Positions 1 to 8,461 of a DNA stretch of 64,000 nucleotides are shown piece after piece. The stretch spans positions 70,931-134,930 of the forward strand of contig JAEYRN010000014.1 of NCBI GenBank assembly GCA_023435565.1, written 5' to 3'. Position 1 is the first letter of the stretch. The number at the start of each line of letters is the position of its first letter. The stretch comes from Bacillota bacterium. Its GTDB lineage: Bacteria; Bacillota; UBA4882; UBA8346. Position numbers and translations under genes: made by a program. Below the pieces are notes generated by a model, which did no database searches, was not told the origin of the DNA, and worked only from the letters and a program-made list of their open reading frames with translations.

Positions 1-517
1 TTAACCCGATTGTTTGTAAGCCGAGTGATTTAGCAACTATTACAGCCCGGATAACATTAATAGATGAACCTGAAGTACTAATCGCTAGTAATGCATCACC
101 GGCAGTTCCGTACCCAAGCACTTGTTCCGCAAATATTAGTTCAAAAGAAAGGTCATTACAAATGGCCGAGATTAGGGTAGCATTGCTCGACAACGGAATT
201 ACCGGAAGGTTCTCTTGAAGTTGATCCACCCATTCGCTTGCCCCGCCTATTTTTTTAATTTCATTTGCCAGAGCATCGGATAAGGGTCTTTTTTTTAAGA
301 AACCTTTCATCAACTCCCCGCTGATATGTTCAGCGTCAGACGCACTTCCGCCATTACCGCATACCAACAATTTTCCTTTTTGGGTAAAGATTTGTTTGAG
401 GATAAAGAAAGCTTTTTTAATCTGTTCCATGCAAGAAATGATATTGGGATAATGTTCTAACAAATTAGCAATTAGCCGTTGACAACCTTCCGAAAGTTCC
501 CGATTATCAGTCTCCAT
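1..517 (-). CDS. gmhA: SIS-domain sugar isomerase, GmhA-like (3' end off window)
   Basis: Likely D-sedoheptulose-7-phosphate isomerase, a cytoplasmic enzyme making the first heptose intermediate for LPS core or S-layer glycan. The gene reads leftwards and its C-terminus lies outside the window. The start at 517 is preceded by GGAG. Residues 53-64 read CGNGGSASDAEH, the signature of GmhA-type SIS domains, and a second SIS motif STSGSS lies near residue 150. A helical N-terminus of about 40 residues precedes the SIS domain, as in GmhA. Other SIS isomerases such as DiaA share these motifs, so the substrate is inferred. It is the only hint of heptose metabolism here. Confidence 0.82.
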   Translation of the reverse strand, partial: METDNRELSEGCQRLIANLLEHYPNIISCMEQIKKAFFILKQIFTQKGKLLVCGNGGSASDAEHISGELMKGFLKKRPLSDALANEIKKIGGASEWVDQLQENLPVIPLSSNATLISAICNDLSFELIFAEQVLGYGTAGDALLAISTSGSSINVIRAVIVAKSLGLQTIGL

Positions 518-574
518 CTTATCACTCCGTTTCATATTCTCTAATAGAATATGATAAACGGTGGTTTTCGGGAA

Positions 575-1105
575 TCAGAGATTCTTTTCCCGCTTTGAAA
601 TGGCTATTACCAACCTTTCATACAATTCAAACTGAAGATAATGATATACTCTGGTTATTAAAAATCGGGGGTATCGGGATTCAGCTAATAAAAATTCGAG
701 CAATTGTTTTTGGTCTGAAAGATTGGGATAGAGCATTCCCTTTCTTGCCTTTGCCAATCTTAACCAGCCGAAATTGGAGTAATCATCGACTGTAACAACC
801 TTATTATTAATAGTATAGCCCATAGCGAACTTAACCTCAACCTCGCAGCTTTCTTCCGGCAGTAATCCAATTGACAGTCGAAAACTCCCATAATAATCCC
901 GATAAGGTTTGACAGGATTAAGCCCAAATTTCCGCTCAATTATTTTCGAACTTGAACTGGTTGCTATCTCTACCAATCCGGCATTGGCCTGTTCGGCTTT
1001 GGAAGCTATTATACGATACCCTTCAAGGATTGGTTCTGTATAGCTATACCAACTCTTTGGTTTGATAAGCCAATCCATTATTTTAAAATACAAAGAATCG
1101 TTCAT
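575..1105 (-). CDS. Hypothetical protein, 176 aa
   Basis: I do not recognise this protein. An in-frame ATG exists at 1138, but the ATG at 1105 has AAGGTG about 7 bases upstream and is the better start. The sequence is mixed alpha/beta with no signal peptide or membrane segment. A central stretch holds several short beta-like segments, and the C-terminus is basic and rich in Tyr/Arg. It lies 51 bases downstream of the last gene of the peptide importer operon and 58 bases upstream of the gmhA-like gene, all on the same strand, so it may be co-transcribed with either. Confidence 0.6.
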   Translation of the reverse strand: MNDSLYFKIMDWLIKPKSWYSYTEPILEGYRIIASKAEQANAGLVEIATSSSSKIIERKFGLNPVKPYRDYYGSFRLSIGLLPEESCEVEVKFAMGYTINNKVVTVDDYSNFGWLRLAKARKGMLYPNLSDQKQLLEFLLAESRYPRFLITRVYHYLQFELYERLVIAISKREKNL

Positions 1106-1156
1106 AAGAACACCTTGCCTATAGAAATTAGAAGCCATAATATAGAAGATTGAAGT

Positions 1157-2176
1157 TTACTCCAAAGCTTTACAAGCGCCTCTGTATCTTGTTTTCTGAT
1201 TACTTTCTTCCGTATTTAAGATACATTTTGTGTAATGCTCCTCCCCTATCTCGACCATTGGCGGTTCTTGATAATAGCAGATATCCTTGGCAGAGGGGCA
1301 ACGCTGTGCGAAACAACAACCTAAAACATTATCAACGCTAGTGCCTACTTCTCCCTTTAATATCATCCTTTTTCGGGGATGATCAGGATCAGGAACTGGA
1401 ATTGCCGCTAGTAAAGCTCTAGTATAAGGATGCGCCGGGTTTTGAAATAATTGTTGGCTCTGAGCCAGTTCAACAATTTGTCCCAGGTACATTACGGCAA
1501 TCCGGTCTGAAATATGTTTGACTACAGCCAAATCATGAGCGATAAAAAGATACGCCATTCCTAATTGACTGCGAAGTTCGATCAAAAGGTTGATTATTTG
1601 GGCCTGAATCGATACATCAAGGGCTGAAACCACTTCATCACAGACCAGTAAAGCCGGATTCATAATAATTGAACGGGCAATTGCCAACCTTTGACGTTGG
1701 CCCCCCGAAAACTCATGAGGATAACGGTAAAGAATCTCCGATGTCAGCCCTACCCGTTCCAATACTTCAACTACATAGTCTTTCTTTTGGGACTTGCTCT
1801 TTATTAAACCATGTTCAACTAATCCTTCTCCAACTATATCTAATACCACCCAACGCGGATTGAGTGAGGAATATGGGTCCTGAAAGATAATTTGAAATTT
1901 TGGGCGAAGTTTTCGCAGTTCCCCTCGGGTTAACCGGGTTAATTCAATGCCTTGAAATATTACTGAACCTCCGGTAGGTTCAATCAATCTAAGAATACTC
2001 CGGCCGACAGTGGTTTTACCACAGCCTGACTCACCTACTAGACCCAAGGTTTCACCGGATTTAATAGAAAAACTGACCCGGTCCACGGCCTTTACTCGAT
2101 TTTGTACCCGACCCAATAATCCGGAGCGGATTGGAAAATCTTTTTGGAGGTTAGTTACTTCAAGTAATTTGGGCAT
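1157..2176 (-). CDS. Peptide ABC transporter ATPase, OppF/YejF C-half type
   Basis: Second ATPase of the oligopeptide importer, energising uptake at the inner face of the membrane. The ATG at 2176 is preferred over an in-frame ATG at 2245 because GAGGTG lies just upstream and the protein then begins MPKLLEV, as family members do. Walker A GESGCGKTT is at residues 48-56, followed by a Q-loop (FQDPYSSLNP) and the signature SGGQRQRLAIAR. The C-terminal oligopeptide ATPase extension has spaced cysteines (CC, C, C, C), as in OppF/DppF, where they can bind an Fe-S cluster. The segment after Walker B reads CDEVVSALD where most relatives have DEPVSALD, so the D-loop region has lost its proline. Last gene of the operon. 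Confidence 0.92.
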   Translation of the reverse strand: MPKLLEVTNLQKDFPIRSGLLGRVQNRVKAVDRVSFSIKSGETLGLVGESGCGKTTVGRSILRLIEPTGGSVIFQGIELTRLTRGELRKLRPKFQIIFQDPYSSLNPRWVVLDIVGEGLVEHGLIKSKSQKKDYVVEVLERVGLTSEILYRYPHEFSGGQRQRLAIARSIIMNPALLVCDEVVSALDVSIQAQIINLLIELRSQLGMAYLFIAHDLAVVKHISDRIAVMYLGQIVELAQSQQLFQNPAHPYTRALLAAIPVPDPDHPRKRMILKGEVGTSVDNVLGCCFAQRCPSAKDICYYQEPPMVEIGEEHYTKCILNTEESNQKTRYRGACKALE

Positions 2177-2249
2177 GACACACCTCGTTAAATTCAAACA
2201 TTCTTGAAAAAAGATTCTAAAATAACGACTGTATTCTATCTCCAATCTT

Positions 2250-3218
2250 CTAAACCAAGTACCTCCAACAACTCACCCGGTGTCCTGGGGAGACTTCAAT
2301 TTCAAAAGGGTATTCACGCCTACAACATTCCATTGCTCGAGGGCAGCGTGGTTCAAAATAACAACCGGAAGGTAAATGAAGCGGATCCGGAATCATTCCG
2401 GGTATTGCAACCAACGGCTCCTCTTGATTATGTTTGGGAATTGATGCCAGCAGACCTACCGTATAGGGATGCAGTGGATTATTAAAAAGTTCCCGCACAG
2501 GCGCCCATTCCACAATCTTTCCAGCGTACATTACGGCCACCTGATGAGCGTTTCCAGCCACAATTCCTAAATTATGCGTTATCAGTAACACTGACATTTT
2601 GCTCTCTATCTGCAATTCAGATATTAAGTCTAAGATTTGAGCCTGAATTGTTACATCTAAAGCAGTAGTCGGTTCATCCGCAATTACTAATCGAGGTTGA
2701 CAGATTAAGGCCATGGCAATCATCGCCCGTTGACGCATCCCTCCGGAAAGTTCGTGAGGGAATGATTCATAACTTCGTTCCGGATCGGATATTCCAACCC
2801 GGTTTAACATCTCCAGTACCCGCTCCCGTATTTGAAACGGATTTAGTTCGGTATGAATATTTAAAACTTCACTAATTTGAGGACCAATTTTTTGAACCGG
2901 ATTAAAACTGGTCAAAGGTTCTTGAAAAATCGTACTAATCTCACGGCCCCGGATACTTATTAATTCCGGAAGGGGTAGCTTTAATAAATCCCGCTCCTGC
3001 CAGAGAGCTATTCCATCAACAATTTCACCAGGCGGAGCCGGAATCAATCTTAATAACGAAAGGGCGGTAACTGATTTCCCACAACCGGACTCTCCCACTA
3101 AACCAAGAGTCTCACCAATATTTAGATTAAACGATACACCGTCCACCGCTCTGACGATACCGGCTTCAGTATTAAAATTAACCTTTAAATTTGATACTTG
3201 CAGGAGTGTTTTAGTCAT
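2250..3218 (-). CDS. Peptide ABC transporter ATPase, OppD type
   Basis: First ATPase of the peptide importer, 322 aa. Walker A is GESGCGKS near residue 40, the signature is LSGGMRQRAMIA, and Walker B with D-loop is VIADEPTTALD, all canonical. The C-terminal oligopeptide extension carries CYFEPRCP and later cysteines. It starts 3 bases after the upstream permease gene, with GGAG before the ATG, so the two are translationally linked. In E. coli YejF the two ATPase halves are fused; here they are separate genes, as in Opp and Dpp systems. Confidence 0.93.
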   Translation of the reverse strand: MTKTLLQVSNLKVNFNTEAGIVRAVDGVSFNLNIGETLGLVGESGCGKSVTALSLLRLIPAPPGEIVDGIALWQERDLLKLPLPELISIRGREISTIFQEPLTSFNPVQKIGPQISEVLNIHTELNPFQIRERVLEMLNRVGISDPERSYESFPHELSGGMRQRAMIAMALICQPRLVIADEPTTALDVTIQAQILDLISELQIESKMSVLLITHNLGIVAGNAHQVAVMYAGKIVEWAPVRELFNNPLHPYTVGLLASIPKHNQEEPLVAIPGMIPDPLHLPSGCYFEPRCPRAMECCRREYPFEIEVSPGHRVSCWRYLV

Positions 3219-3221
3219 TCT

Positions 3222-4259
3222 CTACTCCATCCTCTGATATTCTCTAGGATCAAAAGCTTCGCGTATTCCTTCTCCAACAAATGCAATTAACAGGAGAACA
3301 CCGAACAAAGCTAACGCAGGATAGATAGATAACCAATATGAACTAAGATTGCCCATGCCTTGACGCATCAACTCTCCCCAGCTTGGAGTGGGAGCGGGTA
3401 AGCCAAAACCTAAAAAATCCAAGGCTGATAAAGAAAAAATCGCGCCAATCAGATCAAAAGGCAAAAAAGTGATAATCGGGGTCAAAGCATTCGGCAAAAT
3501 ATGGCGAAACATGATTTTCCAATCTTTAACCCCCAGCGCCCTTGCCGCCTCGACATATTGCGCTTCACGTAATTTGAGATATTCCGACCGGATGAAAAAA
3601 GAAATGCCAATCCAATCGAATATCGTAAAAATAATTAGTAAAATCCAAAAACTGGTCCCCAAGGAACTACCGATAATAATTACAATATAAAGAAATGGAA
3701 GCGCCGAGATAATCTCGATTAACCGTTGCACAGTAAGGTCAAACCAGCCGCTTAGATAACCTTGGAGCGCACCAATCAAAACCCCTAAACCAATACTGGA
3801 AATAGTTATTAAAAGGGCGAAACTAAAACTGATCCGGTAACCATAAAGTAACCGGGTTAGGATATCCCGGCCCCGATCATCGGTGCCAAGCCAATTCTTT
3901 AATGTTGGTGGTGTCGGCGGATAACCCGGCAATTCAAGGAGAGATTCGTTATAGCCGTATGGTATCGGTGGGAAAATCATAAAATTACCTTTGTTCTGAC
4001 GAAATGAAGATGAATCTTTCAATTGTTTATAGTTTGGAATATCGGTTACTCCCAGCCCGAAATTATCTCCGGAATAAAACCGAATTACTGGAAAGAATAG
4101 CTTTTCCTCGTATTTAACGACCAATGGTTTATCATTAGCTAAAAAATTGGCGAACAAGGAAATGATATAAAGACCGATTAAGATCCAAAATGAAACATAA
4201 GCCCGTTTCATTCGTTTAAATTTCTGTAAGCGCCGTAGGGTTACGGGGGAGAGCTGCAT
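3222..4259 (-). CDS. Peptide ABC transporter permease, YejE/OppC-like
   Basis: Integral membrane permease, 345 aa. It has a first TM near residues 22-42, then a long extracytoplasmic stretch of about 90 residues beginning ANDKPLVVKYEEKLFFPVI, which is the pattern of YejE. The GTDDRGRDILTRLLYG block and the EAA loop (EAARALGVKDWKIMFRHILPNA) are clear. This resemblance to the microcin C/peptide importer YejABEF is from memory of the family, not from a search. GGAG precedes the ATG. The gene is separated from its permease partner by a GNAT gene and a hairpin repeat. Confidence 0.9.
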   Translation of the reverse strand: MQLSPVTLRRLQKFKRMKRAYVSFWILIGLYIISLFANFLANDKPLVVKYEEKLFFPVIRFYSGDNFGLGVTDIPNYKQLKDSSSFRQNKGNFMIFPPIPYGYNESLLELPGYPPTPPTLKNWLGTDDRGRDILTRLLYGYRISFSFALLITISSIGLGVLIGALQGYLSGWFDLTVQRLIEIISALPFLYIVIIIGSSLGTSFWILLIIFTIFDWIGISFFIRSEYLKLREAQYVEAARALGVKDWKIMFRHILPNALTPIITFLPFDLIGAIFSLSALDFLGFGLPAPTPSWGELMRQGMGNLSSYWLSIYPALALFGVLLLIAFVGEGIREAFDPREYQRME

Positions 4260-4315
4260 CAGGTCAATCCTCCATATTGTTTCATTCTCAAATAGCAGGA
4301 TTCTTACACCTTGTA

Positions 4316-4338
4316 GCCGGAGGTCTTCAGCCTCCGGT
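4316..4338. repeat. REP-like hairpin between operon genes
   Basis: The stretch CCGGAGG, a short loop, then CCTCCGG forms a strong GC hairpin with no T-run on either side, so it looks like a dispersed palindromic repeat and not a terminator. It sits in the 134-base gap next to the GNAT gene inside the peptide importer operon, and may mark how that gene entered. Confidence 0.5.
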
Positions 4339-4393
4339 CGGCATCTATTTTAAACAGCAAAAAAGTTTAGTTACAATTGTCAAACTGGGTTTC

Positions 4394-4831
4394 TTATATC
4401 AGATATTTTTTAAACCCTTGCACTTCATTAACTTTATAACCTAATGATTCATAGAATTTATGCGCATCTTTTCTTTGAAATCCTGAAACAAACATCGTGT
4501 AGTAACAGTTTTTCTCCTTAGCGATCTTTTCAATCTCAAACATTAGTTCTTTCCCAATACCTTGGCCTCTCAATTTATTCGATACTATAACATTCTCAAT
4601 TACCATAAATGGTCGACATTCACCAACAAGGTCGTGGCAGATTATACCCATTAAAGAACCAACTAATTTTCCATTATATTTAGCCCCAAGAACAAAATAG
4701 TCTTCGTTTTTTTCCATCCATTTAAAGTTGTTAACCATTTTATCAATGTCACTCTTTTTCCCGGATAGTTCCTCAAAAAGCAATGATAAATCCGGAAGGT
4801 CATTACATTTAATTACTATAATCTCTACCAT
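4394..4831 (-). CDS. GNAT family N-acetyltransferase
   Basis: Soluble 145-aa GNAT acetyltransferase that would transfer acetyl from acetyl-CoA to an amine. The acetyl-CoA pyrophosphate loop motif is RGQGIGKEL near residues 88-96. The C-terminal strand with AHKFYESLGYK is the usual GNAT motif B/C. The substrate cannot be told. GGAAGGTG precedes the ATG. The gene lies between the two permease genes of the importer and is flanked by a REP-like hairpin, so it looks like a late insertion, although it might modify or detoxify an imported peptide. Confidence 0.88.
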   Translation of the reverse strand: MVEIIVIKCNDLPDLSLLFEELSGKKSDIDKMVNNFKWMEKNEDYFVLGAKYNGKLVGSLMGIICHDLVGECRPFMVIENVIVSNKLRGQGIGKELMFEIEKIAKEKNCYYTMFVSGFQRKDAHKFYESLGYKVNEVQGFKKYLI

Positions 4832-4851
4832 TTACACCTTCCAAAATCCAC

Positions 4852-5871
4852 TCATTTAAATTTAATTCTCGGGTCGACCATTGCCAAGCAAAAGTCGGAA
4901 ATGATCCTACCCAATAGTACCAAAAGGCTCGAAATTACGATTAGTCCTAAGGCTACCGGATAATCCCGATTAACAATTGATTCATAACCCAATAATCCCA
5001 TTCCGTCAATGGTAAAAATAGTCTCAATTAACATAGAACCAGATAAAACAACTCCAATAATCATACCAATATTAGTAGCGATTGGAATTAAGGCATTACG
5101 TAAAGCGTGTTTAAAGACAGCTTGATGATAGGTGAGCCCCTTGGCTAAGGCAGTCCTAACATAGTCTTGATTTAACTGTTCCATCAGGGAATTCTTCATC
5201 AACAGCGTCAAAGAGGCAAAGCCTCCGATAGTGTAACAGAGTAATGGTAAAAACATATGGCTGATATAATCGACTATTTTGCCAAGAAACGATAGCTCCT
5301 CAAAGTAATCGGAGACCACGCCGCTAATGGGAAAAATGTCCCAAAAACTTCCCCCGCCGAAAAGGACGATTAAGATCAAGCCTAATACAAAAGAAGGAAC
5401 CGCATAACCCATAAATATCAAAATACTGGTCCAATTATCAAACGGTTTTGTATGCTCCAACGTTTTCCTGATTCCCAACGGAATGCAAACCAAGTAAGTC
5501 AAGAACATCCCCACAAGACCGAAGGTCAACGAGACCGGGAATCGGCTCGCAATCACTTGGAGGACGGGTTTTTGATAAGCATAAGAGATCCCAAAATCCA
5601 GTCTCACAATCTTGCCCAACCAGGATAAATACCTTGTCAATAGCGGTTTATCAAATCCATAGAACTTTTTAATATTTTCCAATTCTTCCTGGGTCATCGA
5701 TGCCATTGAAGCAGCATTGCCACCGGATTCTCTTGAAGCATGTTTTATTTTTTGAATCGCTTGTTCTACCGGCCCGCCCGGAACGACTTGCATTACTAAA
5801 AAGCAAGCGATGGTGATCCCGATAAGAGTTGGAAATACCAATAAAAGCCTTTTTAAAAAGTAAGCCCGCAT
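4852..5871 (-). CDS. Peptide ABC transporter permease, YejB/OppB-like
   Basis: Integral membrane permease, 339 aa. The N-terminus (first TM ending VMQVVPGGPVEQAIQ) is the YejB pattern, and a long charged extracytoplasmic segment follows TM1 (residues about 35-75). About six TM segments follow, with the EAA loop RTALAKGLTYHQAVFKHALRNA. It pairs with the YejE-like permease. It starts 30 bases downstream of the binding-protein gene, so they are an operon. Confidence 0.9.
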   Translation of the reverse strand: MRAYFLKRLLLVFPTLIGITIACFLVMQVVPGGPVEQAIQKIKHASRESGGNAASMASMTQEELENIKKFYGFDKPLLTRYLSWLGKIVRLDFGISYAYQKPVLQVIASRFPVSLTFGLVGMFLTYLVCIPLGIRKTLEHTKPFDNWTSILIFMGYAVPSFVLGLILIVLFGGGSFWDIFPISGVVSDYFEELSFLGKIVDYISHMFLPLLCYTIGGFASLTLLMKNSLMEQLNQDYVRTALAKGLTYHQAVFKHALRNALIPIATNIGMIIGVVLSGSMLIETIFTIDGMGLLGYESIVNRDYPVALGLIVISSLLVLLGRIISDFCLAMVDPRIKFK

Positions 5872-5901
5872 TAATAATCTCCTTAGAGAATATCTATTCT
5901 A

Positions 5902-7641
5902 CTATTTACTAGCCTCTTTATCATAGTATACTTCAGGTGGTACTGGAGGTAACGATTTCCTTTTATTGACAGCTTCTCGATATTCTTTATATTTTACCAG
6001 GTCAAAACGCCAATATTTTACACTTCCGGTAAAGTATTTCGGAAATACAGTCTTGGGCATTGAAAAAACATTTTTATACATTATCGGAGCATGATCGATT
6101 CCCCAAAATAATAGATAAGGTGTATCTTTATAAAGGATGCGATCAATCTTTTTAATAATCTGATTCCGTTGGTTAGTATCATATATTGGGGCTAAAGAAT
6201 CAATCAGTTGATCTACTTCAGGATTGGAATAACCACATAGATTACTTCCACCGATTTCATTCAAATGCTTTGAGTGCCATAATTGGGCCGGATCCGGAAA
6301 ATAGTCATTGCTCCAAAAGATTACTACTGCATCAAATTTATACTCATCCATTTTTTTAATTAAAGTTGCCCATGACAGTAACTCTAAGTTGACTTTAACA
6401 CCTGCCTGTTTACAATTGTCGGCAAAAATTGTCAAGTGTTTTTCATAGGCGTCTGAAGCATATGAAATTGCAAACTCTAGCCGTTGACCTTTTGAATTAA
6501 TTAGAAATCCATCTTTATCCAAATGGTCAAATCCTGCTTCTTTTAGAAGTTGTCTTGCTTTAACAGGATCATAATTAATAATCTCATTAATATGATTACT
6601 ATCTGGTAATGAAAAATACGATGAAAGCGGTTTAAATTGGTTATAATCAAGTTTTTCCAACATTGTTTTACGGTCCAACAAGTAAAAAAGCGCTTGGCGT
6701 ACCTTTAAATTATTTAATAACGGATTTCGCAAATTGAGAGCTATACCCCCAAACCCCCGTGGTAAATAATTATAAATTTTTTGTTTAACTATCCAATTTT
6801 TCTTGAAAGGCTCGGAATCCGTCTCTGTAACCCAACGTTTACCGGAAGCTGTGGTAAAGATATCGAAATCTCCCTTTTTAAAAGCTTCAAATGCTACGTT
6901 CTCATCTCTGATAATTTTATATTTTATACGACTAAAATTAAATGTCCCTTGATGCCCAGTTAATTGGTCCGCCCAATAGTCTTTTCTTCTTGACAAAACA
7001 TAATATCTACCTTCTTTAACTTCCGACAAAATATACGGCCCACTAGCTCCTGGCAAACTCATATTAAAGTCCTTATTAAAATCCTTATTTTCATATAAGT
7101 GCTTTGGAATGATAAAAAAGTCTCTAGCAAAAGTTTCTAAATATTTAAAATGGGGTGTTTTAGCAGAAAATTTTATTGTATCCTTATCAAGAATCTCCGG
7201 TGGATTAAAGCGTCCCATATAAAGCCGCATAACCGATGTCATATTTTGGGAATTCATTATAGTATCATACGTAAACTTAACATCCTGAACAGTAATGGGT
7301 TTACCATCGGACCATTTAGCCCTGGAGTCAATTTTAAAAGTAAAAGCTTTTTTATCGGAAGAAACTATCATTGATTCTGCAATTAACGGCCGATACTCTA
7401 AAGTATTTGGGTCAAGTTCTATTAATGTGTCATAAACTAATCTGAAGACCGCAGTTGCGTCGAGTGCCGGATTTACATAAGCATTAAAAGACTTTGGAAA
7501 TTCAGTATCATGAAGAGTCAATTGCCCCGGAACATCTCCGGACCCACTACCGGTTTTACTATTTTGGTTCGATATATAAATAATACCGCCTATCAAAGCT
7601 ACTAAACCAATTATTATCATAATACTTCTCTTATATTTCAC
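5902..7641 (-). CDS. Extracellular solute-binding protein, family 5 (YejA/OppA-like)
   Basis: Substrate-binding protein of the peptide importer, about 580 aa. The GTG at 7641 has GGGGGTG 5-6 bases upstream and is preferred over an ATG at 7671. The N-terminus has a few basic residues and one hydrophobic segment (RSIMIIIGLVALIGGIIYI), then a Ser/Gly linker. There is no lipobox cysteine, unusual for a Gram-positive binding protein, so it is either an uncleaved membrane-anchored protein or is cleaved by signal peptidase I. The SBP family 5 pattern is clear (AESMIVSSDKKAFTFKID, KWSDGKPITVQDVKFTYD, then YLLDRKTMLEKLDYNQF). First gene of the importer operon. Confidence 0.9.
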   Translation of the reverse strand: MKYKRSIMIIIGLVALIGGIIYISNQNSKTGSGSGDVPGQLTLHDTEFPKSFNAYVNPALDATAVFRLVYDTLIELDPNTLEYRPLIAESMIVSSDKKAFTFKIDSRAKWSDGKPITVQDVKFTYDTIMNSQNMTSVMRLYMGRFNPPEILDKDTIKFSAKTPHFKYLETFARDFFIIPKHLYENKDFNKDFNMSLPGASGPYILSEVKEGRYYVLSRRKDYWADQLTGHQGTFNFSRIKYKIIRDENVAFEAFKKGDFDIFTTASGKRWVTETDSEPFKKNWIVKQKIYNYLPRGFGGIALNLRNPLLNNLKVRQALFYLLDRKTMLEKLDYNQFKPLSSYFSLPDSNHINEIINYDPVKARQLLKEAGFDHLDKDGFLINSKGQRLEFAISYASDAYEKHLTIFADNCKQAGVKVNLELLSWATLIKKMDEYKFDAVVIFWSNDYFPDPAQLWHSKHLNEIGGSNLCGYSNPEVDQLIDSLAPIYDTNQRNQIIKKIDRILYKDTPYLLFWGIDHAPIMYKNVFSMPKTVFPKYFTGSVKYWRFDLVKYKEYREAVNKRKSLPPVPPEVYYDKEASK

Positions 7642-7830
7642 TCGAACACCCCCGAAAATCTTTTTTTGCACTATTCGACATCTCGCTTTAAAACCCTGTT
7701 AAAAAACAGTCCATAAAATTATGGTATAAAGCAAAAAGGTTATAAAAGTATATCGGATTGTTTCTAATACTATGATAAAATGAAGATATTATAAACCCCT
7801 TTTATATATCGTTTATACGAAGGAGTATCC

Positions 7831-8442
7831 ATGGAAACAAAATTGCTATCTTACATTAAAAGAGTCCAAGCCATCGCTTTAAACGGCTTGGCCTATTCGA
7901 CCAACAGTTATGATTTGGAACGTTATGAAGAACTGAAACAAATTAGCTTTCAGATCCTGGCGGAGCTTTCGGGAACGGAGTTAACCAAAATCCAAGAGTT
8001 GTTCGCAACAGAAACCGGATACCAAACTCCCAAAGTCGATGTTCGGGCGATTGTTATCAAAGAAGATAAGATACTAATGGTCCGAGAAAAAATCGACAAT
8101 TGCTGGTCCCTCCCCGGTGGTTGGGCGGATGTAGGTTATAGCCCCGGCGAGGTTGTAACTAAAGAAGTCTGGGAAGAAACCGGTCTCCAAGTGAAACCAA
8201 CCAGACTAATCGGAGTTTTAGATAAAAAATTCCATCCCCACCCACCATCGCCATATCATGTCTATAAAATTTTTATTCAATGTGAGATAACCGGCGGAAA
8301 GCTTCAACCGGGAATGGAGACCAGCGATGTCCGCTTTTTCGCAAAAGAAAACCTGCCCGAACTTTCTACGGACAGGATCACCGAACCTCAAATTAATTTG
8401 GTTTTTAAACACCTGAATAATTCTAATCCCTTTTTTGACTAA
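7831..8442 (+). CDS. Nudix hydrolase with N-terminal Nudix_N domain
   Basis: 203-aa pyrophosphohydrolase. Residues 1-65 form the helical domain seen in ADP-ribose pyrophosphatase-like Nudix enzymes of Bacillota. The Nudix box begins GWADVGYSPGE and ends with EVWEETG. The usual REXXEE is KEVWEE here, so the first Arg is Lys, but the three glutamates that bind metal are present. The likely substrate is a nucleoside diphosphate sugar such as ADP-ribose; this is inferred. GGAG precedes the ATG. It is a single gene, divergent from the importer operon. Confidence 0.9.
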   Translation: METKLLSYIKRVQAIALNGLAYSTNSYDLERYEELKQISFQILAELSGTELTKIQELFATETGYQTPKVDVRAIVIKEDKILMVREKIDNCWSLPGGWADVGYSPGEVVTKEVWEETGLQVKPTRLIGVLDKKFHPHPPSPYHVYKIFIQCEITGGKLQPGMETSDVRFFAKENLPELSTDRITEPQINLVFKHLNNSNPFFD

Positions 8443-8461
8443 GATAATGGGACAAAAGTCA

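Noticed and set aside
7672..7830. Possible promoter or riboswitch between the importer and the Nudix gene
   Set aside because: AT-rich with TATAAA-like words but no pair with proper spacing and no known riboswitch core.
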